Notes: generated by a model not told the origin, from the sequence alone. A stretch of DNA of 64,000 nucleotides from Rickettsia endosymbiont of Cantharis rufa (GCF_964026445.1 NZ_OZ032150.1:744001-808000), one strand, 5' to 3'. Numbered from the stretch's first letter, positions 28,767 through 39,080 are shown. Translations and numbers: made by a program.

Positions 28767-29691
28767 AGATTGGGCAGTGGGAAAGCTAAGAAGCTTGGAT
28801 TTATTAAATAGAAAGAGTCTTGTAGAGTCCAAGCTAGGACAATTACCAAAGACAAGACAATGTGAATTATTAGGGGTTAACCGTTCTTCAGCATATTATA
28901 AAGTACAAGAGGTTAGTAGCTATAATATAAGTATATTAAATAGAATAGATGAGATATATACAGATAATCCAGAATTTGGATATCGTTATATATATCATCA
29001 ATTATTAGAAGATGGGTATAAGATAGATCGAGATCGAGTACTAAAATATATGAGATTAGTTGGTATTGAAGCGATATATCCTCATAAAAAGAAACTCACT
29101 ACCATCAAAGATGGTGAGCATAAAATATACAGCTATCTACTTGATAAATTCTGGATTAAAACAGATAAGACTAAGAAAGTAGTTGTTCCTACTGCCAATG
29201 AGGTTTGGAGCGGAGATATTACATATATTCGCACTAAAGGCGGCTTTATGTATCTAACAGCCATTATAGATTGGCATAGCAAAGCCATATTAAGCTATAA
29301 ACTGTCGAATAGTATGGATGGACTATTAGTTACTGATGTATTGAAGGAGGCATTAAGTAAGTATCAAGCTCCGCAGATTTTGAATAGTGATCAGGGTAGT
29401 CAATATACTAGCAATGATCATATAAGTATTCTTAAAAGTCATGATATACAGATATCAATGAACGGTAAGGGCAGAAATATTGATAATATTGTTATTGAGC
29501 GTTTCTTTAGGACACTGAAATATAATTGTATATTTATTAATGATTATCAAAATATAGGAGAACTTAAAGAGGGTATCAATGATTATATCAGTAAATATAA
29601 TTATCAGAGATTTCATTCAAGTATTGGGTATAAAAAACCCATGAATGTATATCTCGATAGTATACAACATCATACACAAATAGCAGCTTAA
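28738..29691 (+). CDS. IS3-family transposase OrfB fused to IS1 end sequence
   Basis: 317 codons. The first ten (MLSCNTGARP) are read from the outer end of IS1 copy F; the rest is an IS3-type OrfB: TRQCELLGVNRSSAYYK, FGYRYIYHQLLEDGYKIDRD, then a full DDE set (WSGDITYIRTKGGFMYLTAI; LNSDQGSQYTS; IVIERFFRTLKYN). The catalytic domain looks intact. OrfA is absent. Expression would depend on the IS1 end. It probably derives from an IS3 element whose 5' half was replaced by IS1. Confidence 0.88.
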   Translation: MLSCNTGARPDWAVGKLRSLDLLNRKSLVESKLGQLPKTRQCELLGVNRSSAYYKVQEVSSYNISILNRIDEIYTDNPEFGYRYIYHQLLEDGYKIDRDRVLKYMRLVGIEAIYPHKKKLTTIKDGEHKIYSYLLDKFWIKTDKTKKVVVPTANEVWSGDITYIRTKGGFMYLTAIIDWHSKAILSYKLSNSMDGLLVTDVLKEALSKYQAPQILNSDQGSQYTSNDHISILKSHDIQISMNGKGRNIDNIVIERFFRTLKYNCIFINDYQNIGELKEGINDYISKYNYQRFHSSIGYKKPMNVYLDSIQHHTQIAA

Positions 29692-29836
29692 TTTTGAACA
29701 AAATTACCAAGTACATTGTTCATATATTTTGTCTTGATTTTTCAGGTCATTATAGGTTAAAAATCCTTAACTATATTCCTCAAATATCTGATATTTAAGG
29801 AGTATACTCTCATCTAAGGAAACATTAATAGAATTT

Positions 29837-30739
29837 TTAGAATAGTTTATCCGACATCATTTTAGCGGCTTTTATGCCTGCTTCTTTTGAGGTTTTTGTA
29901 TTTGTAGTTTCAGTATGGAAAGTTATTTTACTGCCGTCGAGGTTACCAAGCATAAAATCGATTTTTACATTATCCGCATCTAAATATTTAGAGTAAGCAG
30001 CGATCGGGGTGCGGCAATTTGCGTCTAGATATTCTAAAAAAGCTCTTTCAGGTTTTATTAGTTCAAAGGTAGGAATATGATTAATTTGGTTGCATATTTC
30101 AAGCATGGCATTATTATCTTGTCGTATTTCAATTGCAATGACTCCCTGCCCTATACACGGCAACATCCGTGAATACTCTATCAAATGACAATACTCCGGA
30201 TTAAACGCCCCTAACCTTTTCAGCCCAGCATATGCTAAAATTGTTGCATCAACTTCATTGTTCACTAGCTTTTTTATTCTTGAATCAACATTTCCTCTAA
30301 AAACCACTATCTTTAAATCGGGTCTTATTTTTTGGATGAATGCTTTTCTTCGTACTGCCGAGCTACCTATTATGGCATTTTGCGGCAACTCTTCTATAGA
30401 TCTATATTTTAGACAAACAAACACGTCTCTGGGATCTTCACGTTCTAAAACAGCCGCTATTACTAACTCTTCAGGTATTCTACCCGATACATCTTTTAAA
30501 GAATGAACCGCTAAGTCAATTTTTTTATCAAGCAAGGCTTGCTCTATTTCCTTTAAAAATAAAGCTTTACCGCCTATATCGTATAATGGTTTATTTTGGA
30601 TTAAATCGCCGCTAGTAATAATTGGCACTATTTCACAGTTAATATTAGGAAAGTATTGTCTGATTTGCCCTATTACTAAATTAGTTTGAATTAAAGCAAG
30701 CGGACTTTTTCTTGTACCTATTCTGATAGAATTTGTCAT
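29837..30739 (-). CDS. hemC: Porphobilinogen deaminase (hydroxymethylbilane synthase)
   Basis: 300 residues, haem pathway enzyme that links four porphobilinogens. [17 protein letters not shown] at the N-terminus, HSLKDV with the catalytic aspartate D83, the phosphate-binding [11 protein letters not shown] and [12 protein letters not shown], and the dipyrromethane-cofactor cysteine C242 ([11 protein letters not shown]). Length is normal. The start overlaps the upstream LD-carboxypeptidase stop by 4 bases (ATGA), so both form one transcript. Confidence 0.95.
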   Translation of the reverse strand: MTNSIRIGTRKSPLALIQTNLVIGQIRQYFPNINCEIVPIITSGDLIQNKPLYDIGGKALFLKEIEQALLDKKIDLAVHSLKDVSGRIPEELVIAAVLEREDPRDVFVCLKYRSIEELPQNAIIGSSAVRRKAFIQKIRPDLKIVVFRGNVDSRIKKLVNNEVDATILAYAGLKRLGAFNPEYCHLIEYSRMLPCIGQGVIAIEIRQDNNAMLEICNQINHIPTFELIKPERAFLEYLDANCRTPIAAYSKYLDADNVKIDFMLGNLDGSKITFHTETTNTKTSKEAGIKAAKMMSDKLF

Positions 30740-31767
30740 TTGCTTTCTATTATTTTAAAAGGGCTAGTAAAACTTAAAATATTCCTGCTTATAATTACTT
30801 CATGATTCATAATAACCGGATGGTTTACCTCTCCATGCCCTATTCTTACGGCTTTATAAGTTTCTATATTTGGGATATGCTTTAAACAAATACTTTCTAT
30901 AGCTTGTTCTACAACCTCACCCCCCTTGGTAAAATCACCGAAAATTATTGCTTCTATATCGTTGAATATGTCTGCGCTTTTTAAATGAACTAAATTACAA
31001 TGTACTGCATAACCTTTTTCATTAACATCTTCAAGCAGTAGAATTTTCTTATTATACTGAGGTATTTTATTGTCATCCCCGTGAAAACGGGGATCCAATA
31101 TTATTTTTTCTGGATTCTCGCTTTCGCGGGAATGACATAAAGAAGTATGGGGATGAGATAAAGAAGTATAGGAATGGGAATGAATTCGTAAACTAGTACT
31201 AACCAATTTAGTTAAAACCGTTAAATTGCCGCCTGTTATTTTACCGGTTATATTTTCCTCACTAATTTTATTTATAGGTGTAAATTGTATTTTGCCCTTT
31301 TCTCCTTTAAGAACATTTATTATAGGCATAATGGTCTGATTAGTAGGCGTTAGTAATGAGGTTAGTACTGAACCGTGAATAGTTGGGATATTATAATGGT
31401 TATTTAGTAATAAATGTAAAGCGGTAATATCGCTATAGCCTATCAGAATTTTATCTCCTTTCTTGTTTAAGTTAAAACAATCTTCTACAAACTCACCACA
31501 ACCATATCCGCCACGAAAAACCCAAATTATTTTAACCTGTTCATTTTCCAAGGCTTCTTTAAACATTCTCAGCCTTTCCTCTTTAGGAGCAGCGAAAAAA
31601 GGTAATTCATCCCTTGAGAAAATCTTATCATCTACTAAAGTTTTAAAACCATGCAAAGCTAGCATTTTAATAGCTTCCTTTAATTTACCCCGGGCATCCG
31701 GGCAACCTGACGCCGGGGCTATAATTGATACAAGATCTTGTTGTTTATTAAAAATAATTTTTTTCAT
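30736..31767 (-). CDS. LD-carboxypeptidase (S66 family) with in-frame repeat
   Basis: 343 residues. Muramoyl-tetrapeptide carboxypeptidase-type enzyme of peptidoglycan recycling: [11 protein letters not shown], then the nucleophile S112 in [13 protein letters not shown], catalytic glutamate in [14 protein letters not shown], and histidine in [10 protein letters not shown]. Residues about 194-236 ([20 protein letters not shown] ... DPRFHGDDN) are translated repeat P1 and nearby duplicated bases, placed in a loop between the two domains. Without them the protein has the usual ~300 residues. The gene is co-transcribed with hemC. Confidence 0.9.
   Translation of the reverse strand: MKKIIFNKQQDLVSIIAPASGCPDARGKLKEAIKMLALHGFKTLVDDKIFSRDELPFFAAPKEERLRMFKEALENEQVKIIWVFRGGYGCGEFVEDCFNLNKKGDKILIGYSDITALHLLLNNHYNIPTIHGSVLTSLLTPTNQTIMPIINVLKGEKGKIQFTPINKISEENITGKITGGNLTVLTKLVSTSLRIHSHSYTSLSHPHTSLCHSRESENPEKIILDPRFHGDDNKIPQYNKKILLLEDVNEKGYAVHCNLVHLKSADIFNDIEAIIFGDFTKGGEVVEQAIESICLKHIPNIETYKAVRIGHGEVNHPVIMNHEVIISRNILSFTSPFKIIESK
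31071..31140 (-). repeat. Short P1 palindrome inside the LD-carboxypeptidase gene
   Basis: CATCCCCGTGAAAACGGGGA and CTCGCTTTCGCGGGAATGAC with only a short spacer. Next to it is a small duplication (GGGATGAGATAAAGAAGTAT, then GGAATGGGAATG), adding more codons, all in frame. Confidence 0.85.
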
Positions 31768-31819
31768 AACATATGTTATATTGTCAATTTGTAGACCTTG
31801 TTGAGTGAACTGATTTTTC

Positions 31820-31939
31820 CGTCATTGCGAGAAGAAACTGCAAGTTTCGACGAAGCAATCCAGTAAAAAATTCTGATCTACAGAATTTTTTTATTATTTT
31901 TCTAGATTGCCACGCGACCAAAGGTCGCTCGCAATGACG
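31820..31939. repeat. Palindromic repeat, family P3 (GTCATTGCGAG...CTCGCAATGACG)
   Basis: About 120 bp: CGTCATTGCGAGAAGAAACT at the left, CGCTCGCAATGACG at the right, with GAAGCAATCCAG / CTAGATTGCC as inner arms and an inner AT-rich hairpin. A partial copy lies at 48243. Confidence 0.85.
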
Positions 31940-31949
31940 AGTTAGTAAA

Positions 31950-34703
31950 TCACAAAGGCATTGTGAAAATAAACTGGGTCTTCCCTTGCTTATCGTTTTC
32001 TACCCAAATTTTTCCAGCGTGCAGTTCTATTACTTTCTTACATAATGCAAGCCCTACTCCCCTACCTCCTACCGGTGTACGTGTTTTAGAGCTCACAACA
32101 AATACGCCGAATATACTTCGTAATTCTGCTTTTGACACTCCTATTCCATCGTCTTTTATACTAAACAATATATTATCTTCGTGTATATGCGGAACAATTT
32201 TTATTATCCCCTCACTACAATAGTGAATAGCATTTATTATTAAATTATCGAATGTGTGTTTAATATAATGAGGATCATAGTTAAATATTATATTCTCTTC
32301 AATATCAGATACAAAATTTAAAGTTTTGCCATTTAGATATAACTTCTTACATATTTGAATTCTTTCGTGTAATAATTCACTTAAATTTATATTTTCTTTA
32401 TTTAGTTTATAATTAAGACTGGGTAATTTTGAAAAATCTAGAATATTATTTATCAAGCTATTTAATCTAATAGAGTTTCTAGCTATAATCTCTACGGCAT
32501 TGCGACGTTGATCTTCATTAAATTTATCATAATTACCCCATAAGGTTTCACCAAGGCTAATAATACCGGTTAGCGGTGTATTGATTTCATGGTTTATATT
32601 ACGCAAAAATTCGTGCTTTAAATCGAGTAATTTCTCTAACTCTTGCTCTCTATAATTAACTCTATTACCTAAATGGGTGTTTTTTAGATTAACTAATCTC
32701 TCTTGCCCTCGTCTTGGTTTTAAAAATACTATTAAAAGGCTATTAAATAAGGTTAAGAGATATACTACTTTAAACTGAAAACTGTTTATACTAACTAATA
32801 GTTTCTCATCCATAAAATATTTATAAAACTCTATACTAGCAAATACGCCTGTAACCGTCATAAGTAAAGTAGCTTGCCACCTTAATAGCGTTACAATTAT
32901 AAGTAAGTTAATTATAGAACTCATCAGTTGTAATTGATAGAAATTGTTTGATATAACAAGTAAACTACCAAAAAATATTAATATAATGAAAGTGGCAACA
33001 AACCAAGATAAAGATATAATATAATTCTTTTTAAATTTTAAAGGCCACATAGGATAAGTGATTAATATTGCAGCAGTTATAAGTGTGGTATGGTAAATAA
33101 TATTATATATCTGCAAATGGTTCATTATTCTGCTACCAGGTGTAGTATATAAAGATGAGAACATCGATATTAAAATAAATATACCGATATAACTATAGGT
33201 AATTTCCTTACTAGGTATGGTACTTTTCCAATATTTAAAGATGTTAAAATTCTTAAGATCACGAAGTGAGATCAAAAATTTTCTTTTTCTCTCTTGCATG
33301 ATTATTTTAACGGCTAGCAGTTCTTTTAAAGAACTAAACCCCCTGGGTTGCTTTAAAATATAATGGCTTCCAAGGAAAAAGAGTAAATTTACGATAGTTG
33401 CGGGTAATATCGGATAAATACCTAGAGCCGCTCTTAAAGAAAATATCTGCCACAATATAATAGTTAATATTGCAGCAATGCTGCCGATAAAAAAACTTCT
33501 ATCAGTTGATTTAAAACCGTATATTAACAAAATCAACGGCAAAGTTATTAGCGGCAAATAGATACTAGTTAGTAATAGAAGTAGATTTATTAAATCTTTC
33601 GTATAAAGCGATATAATAAAACCTATTAAACCTATAGTAATTGCCGTTACATAATTATAATTTAATGAGGTCTTTTTAATGATGTCATTAGTAAAAGTTA
33701 CTGCTGCAACGTTAATATAAGAGTTAGTACTTGAGATTATCATTGCCATAATAACGCCGACGATTAACCCTTTAAATCCTATATAACTTTTAATAATCCA
33801 TAAAAACAATTCATTATTGTCAGCTACTGGATCTTGAGGCAGTAATAATATTGCAATCCGAATGAATAATATAGACAAACAAAGACAAATAATTACTGAA
33901 ATAAAAAATGTTCGTGATATTTGCTTTGTATCTTTTGCCATCAATATTCTTTGAAAGATTGAAGGACCAAGTGACGAAATCGCAAAATATATAAAAATAT
34001 TTAAAGAAATCCAAAATTTAGGGCTAGTATAGTAAAACAATCCTTGTAAATCAGTCAGACGAGTTTGTGCATTTGAGTCTATAGTTATATGTGGGTCGCT
34101 AAAAACATTCCATACGATAATTCCTATTACCGGAATAACGGCACTATAGGTAAAAAACTGTACGGCTTCGGTAAAAGTAACCGATTTTACACCGCCAAAA
34201 GCTGAATAGCTTATTATTACCGTAGCTATAGATAAATCTATGTAAAAATTTGAAATATTAAAGAATAGCTGTAATATTAAACTTGCTATGTGGAATTGCA
34301 TGGCAATCCTACCTATAGACATTAATATGCTAACTACCGACATAAGAATACGAACTTTGTTACCGTATGCCTCCCCTATTATTTCCGACGCCGATAAGTT
34401 ACCCAAAAAATTCTCAAAACGAGGAGCTATAAAGTAACTGATTAATAACCAACTAACGACACTACCGAATATACTAGGTAATAAGCAAAATAATCCATCC
34501 GTATATATTCTTGAATTATCGATTAAAAAAGTACTAGTACCGACCCAAGTAGCAATAAGAGTTGCAACTATCGTACCTGTAGAAAAATTCCTTTTCCCTA
34601 TCGCATATTCACGAATATTATGTATACCCCTGATATTTAAAAGTCCAACTAGCAAATTAATCGCTAAAAAGCTAGTAAAAATGAGGGGGTCTATATTTGG
34701 CAT
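31950..34703 (-). CDS. Sodium:solute symporter / histidine kinase fusion (CbrA-like)
   Basis: 917 residues. Residues 1 to ~450 form an SSF-type transporter with about 13 membrane helices (REYAIGKRNFSTGTIVATLI, GEAYGNKVRILMSVVSILMS, YSAFGGVKSVTFTEAVQFFT). A second set of helices follows to ~660, then a kinase: H-box with phosphoacceptor H705 (FLRNINHEINTPLTG), N-box (HTFDNLIINAIHYC), G1 (FSIKDDGIGVS) and G2 (GGRGVGLALCK). It would couple solute sensing or uptake to phosphorylation. No receiver domain inside and no regulator gene adjacent, so the partner is unknown; NtrX in this window is one candidate. Confidence 0.92.
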   Translation of the reverse strand: MPNIDPLIFTSFLAINLLVGLLNIRGIHNIREYAIGKRNFSTGTIVATLIATWVGTSTFLIDNSRIYTDGLFCLLPSIFGSVVSWLLISYFIAPRFENFLGNLSASEIIGEAYGNKVRILMSVVSILMSIGRIAMQFHIASLILQLFFNISNFYIDLSIATVIISYSAFGGVKSVTFTEAVQFFTYSAVIPVIGIIVWNVFSDPHITIDSNAQTRLTDLQGLFYYTSPKFWISLNIFIYFAISSLGPSIFQRILMAKDTKQISRTFFISVIICLCLSILFIRIAILLLPQDPVADNNELFLWIIKSYIGFKGLIVGVIMAMIISSTNSYINVAAVTFTNDIIKKTSLNYNYVTAITIGLIGFIISLYTKDLINLLLLLTSIYLPLITLPLILLIYGFKSTDRSFFIGSIAAILTIILWQIFSLRAALGIYPILPATIVNLLFFLGSHYILKQPRGFSSLKELLAVKIIMQERKRKFLISLRDLKNFNIFKYWKSTIPSKEITYSYIGIFILISMFSSLYTTPGSRIMNHLQIYNIIYHTTLITAAILITYPMWPLKFKKNYIISLSWFVATFIILIFFGSLLVISNNFYQLQLMSSIINLLIIVTLLRWQATLLMTVTGVFASIEFYKYFMDEKLLVSINSFQFKVVYLLTLFNSLLIVFLKPRRGQERLVNLKNTHLGNRVNYREQELEKLLDLKHEFLRNINHEINTPLTGIISLGETLWGNYDKFNEDQRRNAVEIIARNSIRLNSLINNILDFSKLPSLNYKLNKENINLSELLHERIQICKKLYLNGKTLNFVSDIEENIIFNYDPHYIKHTFDNLIINAIHYCSEGIIKIVPHIHEDNILFSIKDDGIGVSKAELRSIFGVFVVSSKTRTPVGGRGVGLALCKKVIELHAGKIWVENDKQGKTQFIFTMPL

Positions 34704-34827
34704 AGGATTAAGTTATAGGGGTTTTCTATGAAAATAATAATAAAGATAAAGAAAGAAACAGACAATATTTTTATGGGGTTAAAAAGTATGTTATTCCTGC
34801 GAATGCATATGGGCGTCATAAGATTCT

Positions 34828-34930
34828 GTGTCATTCCCGCGAAAGCGGGAATCTTGTACTTCAAAATTTTTTTTAAAGTTTGATTTATCTCGCTTTATGC
34901 TGGATTCCCGCTTTCGTGGGAATGACATAA
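34828..34930. repeat. Palindromic repeat P1
   Basis: TCATTCCCGCGAAAGCGGGA and CCCGCTTTCGTGGGAATGAC; the left half of the AT-rich core is shorter than in other copies. Confidence 0.9.
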
Positions 34931-34989
34931 ACGAGCCATGCAACAATACTGCTTTTAGCTAGGAATAAATTGAGATAAACTATCTCTTA

Positions 34990-35317
34990 TTCATAAGGAT
35001 TAAACTCTTCTACTGCCTGACCTAATGATGCTACAGAGTCATTATTATTATATCAAGTTGTGTACTCATCAAGTGTAGTATGACAAGCATCATAGTCAAC
35101 TATTGCTGCTTTTTCTCTTCTAATACATCTGCATCAGTTTTATCACCAACCATCTTGATACTTGGATCAAACGATGGCTTATTATCCTTATTTAATAAAA
35201 CTTCTAGAGCTTGAAGTTTTGGCTTATCGGCATTAACCTTTGAATTATTTTAAAATAGCCTATGAGTAGGTGTTGCTGCGTCTTTTCTACATTGAGAGTT
35301 ACATTAGCGCTGTTTTC
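34990..35317 (-). pseudogene. Heavily decayed gene next to IS1 copy G
   Basis: Pieces in successive minus-strand frames: ENSANVTLNVEKTQQHLLIG, then (shift) NSKVNADKPKLQALEVLLNK and DNKPSFDPSIKMVGDKTDAD, then (shift) AAIVDYDACHTTLDEYTT, a TGA, and SVASLGQAVEEFNPYE. At least two frameshifts and one stop. Family unknown. IS1 copy G cuts its 5' end. Confidence 0.55.
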
Positions 35318-36036
35318 GATCGCGCCCCCGTATTGCAGCTTAGCATGAATAGTCTATAATCCTCAAACAGTAATAAGAGAGAATTATAGTTAAGGAGTTA
35401 TGGCAAGAATAGATGTTAAGTGTAGATCAAGAATAGATGTTAAGTGTAGATATTGTAACGACACAGAAAAAGTAGTAAAGGCGGGATATTCAATTTCAAA
35501 ACAACAGAGATATCAATGCAAGCAGTGTAATCGATATTTTCAACTGTAATATATTAATAATGCCTCTAAGCCTGGAGTCAAGGCTCAGATAGTAGATATG
35601 TCAATCAATGGCTCTGGAGTTAGGGATACAGTAAGAGTATTAAAAGTGAGTATCAATACGGTTATCCGTGTTTTAAAAAAATCTAGCGTTAAAAAAGATA
35701 AATCATTCTATCAATACGATAGAAGTAATTATTGCTCCTGAAATAGATGAACAATGGTCTTATGTACAGAATAAATCCAAACAAAGATGGCTTTGGTATT
35801 CTTTGGATAAGATTTTGTTAAAAGTAGTTGCTTATACTTTTGGTACAAGATGTGATAGCACATCAGAATCATTACTGAAAAAAAACCGGAGGATTTTAAG
35901 GTTACTTTTTACTTTACAGATGGATAGGGAAGTTATGCTGGGTTATTAGATCCCAAAAAACACATTGTTAGTAAAAAATATACTCAACGGATAGAACGGG
36001 GTAACTTAAATCTTAGAACAAGATGCAAAAGGCTGG
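35318..36036 (+). mobile_element. IS1-family insertion sequence, copy G, 3' truncated
   Basis: Begins GATCGCGCCCCCGTATTGC and matches IS1 to about AGATGCAAAAGGCTGGCAAG, losing the last ~110 bp. This copy alone keeps the second zinc-finger cysteine codon (TGT, where the others have TAT), and has A8 in the insB tract, so it is a separate lineage. It ends about 50 bp before the tRNA-Arg gene. Confidence 0.9.
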
Positions 36037-36084
36037 CAAGGAAGAATTTGTATATTTCTGATAAATGAAGAGTAGGAGTATAGT

Positions 36085-36161
36085 TGGTGCATTCGATTGG
36101 ATTTGAACCAACGACCTTTGCCTTCGGAGGGCAACGCTCTATCCAGCTGAGCTACGAATGC
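36085..36161 (-). tRNA. tRNA-Arg (CCG), CCA encoded
   Basis: 77 nt; acceptor GCATTCG pairs CGAATGC, anticodon CCG in CTCCGAA, T-loop GGTTCAAATCC, 3' CCA encoded. Truncated IS1 copy G lies immediately downstream. Confidence 0.96.
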
Positions 36162-36216
36162 AGATATCGTCAAACGAACGTAGACTTTATCGCATGGTTC
36201 GAGAAATCTGCTATAG

Positions 36217-36299
36217 GTCATACCGTGGCTTGACCACGGTATCCAGAAATTTAAAATACTATTTAAGCTGGATCCCGTGAATAAATCACGGGATGACGA
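36217..36299. repeat. Palindromic repeat P2
   Basis: GTCATACCGTGGCTTGACCA and GTGAATAAATCACGGGATGA with a short core; two nested hairpins. Confidence 0.88.
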
Positions 36300-36340
36300 G
36301 GGCAGAATTGATCCACAACAATGCCTTTACACAATAACTA

Positions 36341-37324
36341 TTAATAAGAACGGTTTAGAATAAATTTAATAATCGAAAACAAATAATCTTTATAAATATT
36401 CTGAACGGGGATTTTATTTAATAATTTATTTGTTTCATTTTCTAAGTTACTCAAATAACTAACTGTTTCATTGTAAATTTCATGCTTTACCATTAAGTCA
36501 CGTATTTGCATAAAATCGTCTTTAGTACGCTTATCGCATTTAATTACATTTTCAAGCCAAAGCTGCTTATCTTGCTCTAATTTATCATGTAAAAAAATCA
36601 ACGGTAACGTAACTTTTCCTTCTAGAAAATCGTCACCGATGTTTTTGCCTACCTGTTTGTCATTACTCAAATAATCCAGTAAATCATCTATAACTTGAAA
36701 TATCGTACCGAGTAATTTCCCAAAATCTTGCATATCTTTAGAAATATGGTCTACCTGCTCTGCTATAATAGCTCCAACGAAGCAAGAAGATCCAAATAGT
36801 TCGGCGGTTTTAGATTTAACTATTTGATGATATTCGTCTATAGTTATAATACGTCGCTCATTTAACTTAACTAGCTGTATTACCTCCCCTTCGGAAATAA
36901 TTGCCGAAGCTTTAGCTAGAACATTCATAGCTTTAATAGAGCCGGAAGCTACCATTAACCTAAAAGACTGACTAAAGAGGAAATCACCGACTAAAATACT
37001 TGTTTTACTCCCCCAAATAACGTTAGCCGTAGGTTTGAATCTTCTTAAAGTGCTGTCGTCCACCACATCATCATGAAGCAAGGTGGCGGTGTGAATGAAT
37101 TCAATGGCACTTGCGAGCTTTATATGATTATCGCCTTCATAGCCAAACATTTTAGCGGTTATTATAGTTAAAAGTGGACGAATTCTTTTACCTCCTGCTT
37201 CCAGTAAATATTTACCGACTATTTCTATTAATTCCTCATCGCTTTTTAAACAGCTAATAATCAGATTATTTAACTTAGTTACTTCATCTTTTAAATCTTG
37301 CTGTATTTTTACTATAATATTCAT
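36341..37324 (-). CDS. ispB: Polyprenyl (octaprenyl) diphosphate synthase
   Basis: 327 residues from ATG at 37324 (MNIIVKIQQDLKDEV); the frame is open 30 bases further but that part is repeat-adjacent. First aspartate-rich motif LLHDDVVDDSTLRR, GSKTSILVGDFLFSQSF, and second motif FQVIDDLLDYLS. It makes the long isoprenoid side chain of ubiquinone from isopentenyl diphosphate, which this organism must import. The long chain length is inferred from the family, not read directly. Confidence 0.92.
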   Translation of the reverse strand: MNIIVKIQQDLKDEVTKLNNLIISCLKSDEELIEIVGKYLLEAGGKRIRPLLTIITAKMFGYEGDNHIKLASAIEFIHTATLLHDDVVDDSTLRRFKPTANVIWGSKTSILVGDFLFSQSFRLMVASGSIKAMNVLAKASAIISEGEVIQLVKLNERRIITIDEYHQIVKSKTAELFGSSCFVGAIIAEQVDHISKDMQDFGKLLGTIFQVIDDLLDYLSNDKQVGKNIGDDFLEGKVTLPLIFLHDKLEQDKQLWLENVIKCDKRTKDDFMQIRDLMVKHEIYNETVSYLSNLENETNKLLNKIPVQNIYKDYLFSIIKFILNRSY

Positions 37325-37357
37325 TGTATTTTTATTATTGCTAGATTCCCGCACTCG

Positions 37358-37430
37358 GTGTCATACCGTGGCTTGACCACGATATTAATAGTATTTTTAA
37401 CTAGATCCGGTGATCAAGTCACGGGGTGAC
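37358..37430. repeat. Palindromic repeat P2 overlapping a gene 3' end
   Basis: GTGTCATACCGTGGCTTGAC and GATCAAGTCACGGGGTGAC. The final residues (DNVTP) and stop of the gene at 37419-39080 lie inside it. Confidence 0.85.
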
Positions 37431-39080
37431 ATTGTCGGGCAGTATACATTCTTCTAATATTTTTTGATTAACATTAGGAATTAATTCCATAATTTTTGCT
37501 TTTATGCTTTCCCCAGGTTTCACTTTTTTTACTGCTGCTTGATATAAAGATAAATAATATAAAGGTATAAGTTTATTTACATCATCTATAGTACCTATTT
37601 TAGCTTTGTTTAAATCGGATAAATCAAATACATATTCAATACTAGCGTCAATTAAATTAGATGAATTTGGATGATCGGAAATGGTTTTTAAAAATAATTT
37701 TAAAGCATCTCCGTATACTTCCTTACTCTCTTCCGAAAAGTTTTTAAAATTCCTTACCCCATATATATATGGGCTTAAAACATCTATTATTCTAGGGTAA
37801 TCATTAATTACTATTGTACCCTTACTATAAGAATCTTTAAGGGTATTTACTATAGTTTCATTTGTTATATTAAATCCAGATAGCTTTGAATATAGACTTA
37901 AGCTGTTTATCTGCGCCCTAGTTAATTTATTTAATTCAATAACTAAATTAATATTTAAATTAAAATTATATCGCCTATCTTCAAAAATACTAAAATTATA
38001 TTGTTTATTATTAAAAATATAGCTTAGTTCATTATTAAAATCTTTATATATCTTATTATCGGAAAGTTTAAACGGATAGGTTTGCTTATCGTAATATTTC
38101 TTTATAAATTCTAATAAACCTATTATAAAACCTGGTTTTAGCTTAAATTGTGAATTTACCAAAAGATCAATATTATTATTGCCGGAATCGTTTAACTTAC
38201 CTTTATATAATAAATTAATATTATTTTCAAAGTTATTACTATTTATTTTTGCATTAGTAACTTCGATTGTTAAATCTTTAGCAATATCTTTAAAATGCAA
38301 ATTACTAGTACTAATCAAGAAATTACCGGAAAATTTGAAATTATTATTCCAGGCGAGTCTATATAATAATAAGCCGGCAGGTATTATTCGATCTTCAAGG
38401 TTACTTTGTACTATTTCGGTTTCATAATAAATTTCTAATTTTTGCGGTATATTATCGAGAAAATCCTGTTTGCTTATATAATACTTACTTTTGTCAAATA
38501 ACATAGTAAATATAGTATGATCTTCTTCGTATAATTTTTGATTATCTAATAAGTCAAAAATTTCTGTTTTACCAGAGGTAAATTTAATATTTTTTATTAA
38601 ATTTATAACTTCAAATAAATCTTTCTTTGATCGTACTATTTCAAATAGTTTAAAATTTAAAGGAATTTTTGCTGATAATATACAGTTATCATTATAAAAT
38701 CTTACTCCAAATCCTCTTTGAACCGGCTTAAATCTTCCGAATGCTTCTCCGGAAAAATTTATAAATAAATTCTGCTTAAGTAAATCATAACCGATATTTA
38801 TCGGTGAGGTAAATTCAATTGCTCTATTAATGCTCTCTTCTTGCCAATTAATTACCGAAATACCTAGTTTAAAAGGAAAACCATGGGGCTGAACTTTGGA
38901 AAATTTAATAAGATATTGATGATTAGAATTATTATCAGTCTCTTCTATATTAAGATCAGTACCGGCATATTTTTGGTTTATAGAATGTGATAAAGAGAGC
39001 ATAATAGCAAACCACAGCCCACTATATGCGAGTATAATAAAGATAGTTATAAATAATATGACTTCAAGAGTTTTTTTCAT
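37419..39080 (-). CDS. DUF2125-like membrane-anchored protein of unknown function
   Basis: 553 residues. One N-terminal membrane anchor (LEVILFITIFIILAYSGLWF), then a large, mostly beta, periplasmic domain (SKVQPHGFPFKLGISVINWQ, FTSPINIGYDLLKQNLFINF). The early HGFPFxL / S-P-x-x-GYDLLKQ pattern recalls the alphaproteobacterial DUF2125 family. The C-terminal ~100 residues are helical (FLKTISDHPNSSNLID...). The last five residues come from the P2 repeat, which probably replaced the native stop. Function unknown. Confidence 0.65.
   Translation of the reverse strand: MKKTLEVILFITIFIILAYSGLWFAIMLSLSHSINQKYAGTDLNIEETDNNSNHQYLIKFSKVQPHGFPFKLGISVINWQEESINRAIEFTSPINIGYDLLKQNLFINFSGEAFGRFKPVQRGFGVRFYNDNCILSAKIPLNFKLFEIVRSKKDLFEVINLIKNIKFTSGKTEIFDLLDNQKLYEEDHTIFTMLFDKSKYYISKQDFLDNIPQKLEIYYETEIVQSNLEDRIIPAGLLLYRLAWNNNFKFSGNFLISTSNLHFKDIAKDLTIEVTNAKINSNNFENNINLLYKGKLNDSGNNNIDLLVNSQFKLKPGFIIGLLEFIKKYYDKQTYPFKLSDNKIYKDFNNELSYIFNNKQYNFSIFEDRRYNFNLNINLVIELNKLTRAQINSLSLYSKLSGFNITNETIVNTLKDSYSKGTIVINDYPRIIDVLSPYIYGVRNFKNFSEESKEVYGDALKLFLKTISDHPNSSNLIDASIEYVFDLSDLNKAKIGTIDDVNKLIPLYYLSLYQAAVKKVKPGESIKAKIMELIPNVNQKILEECILPDNVTP

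Noticed and set aside
36006..36221. Minus-strand frame across tRNA-Arg
   Set aside because: Translated tRNA and IS1 remnant, not a gene.
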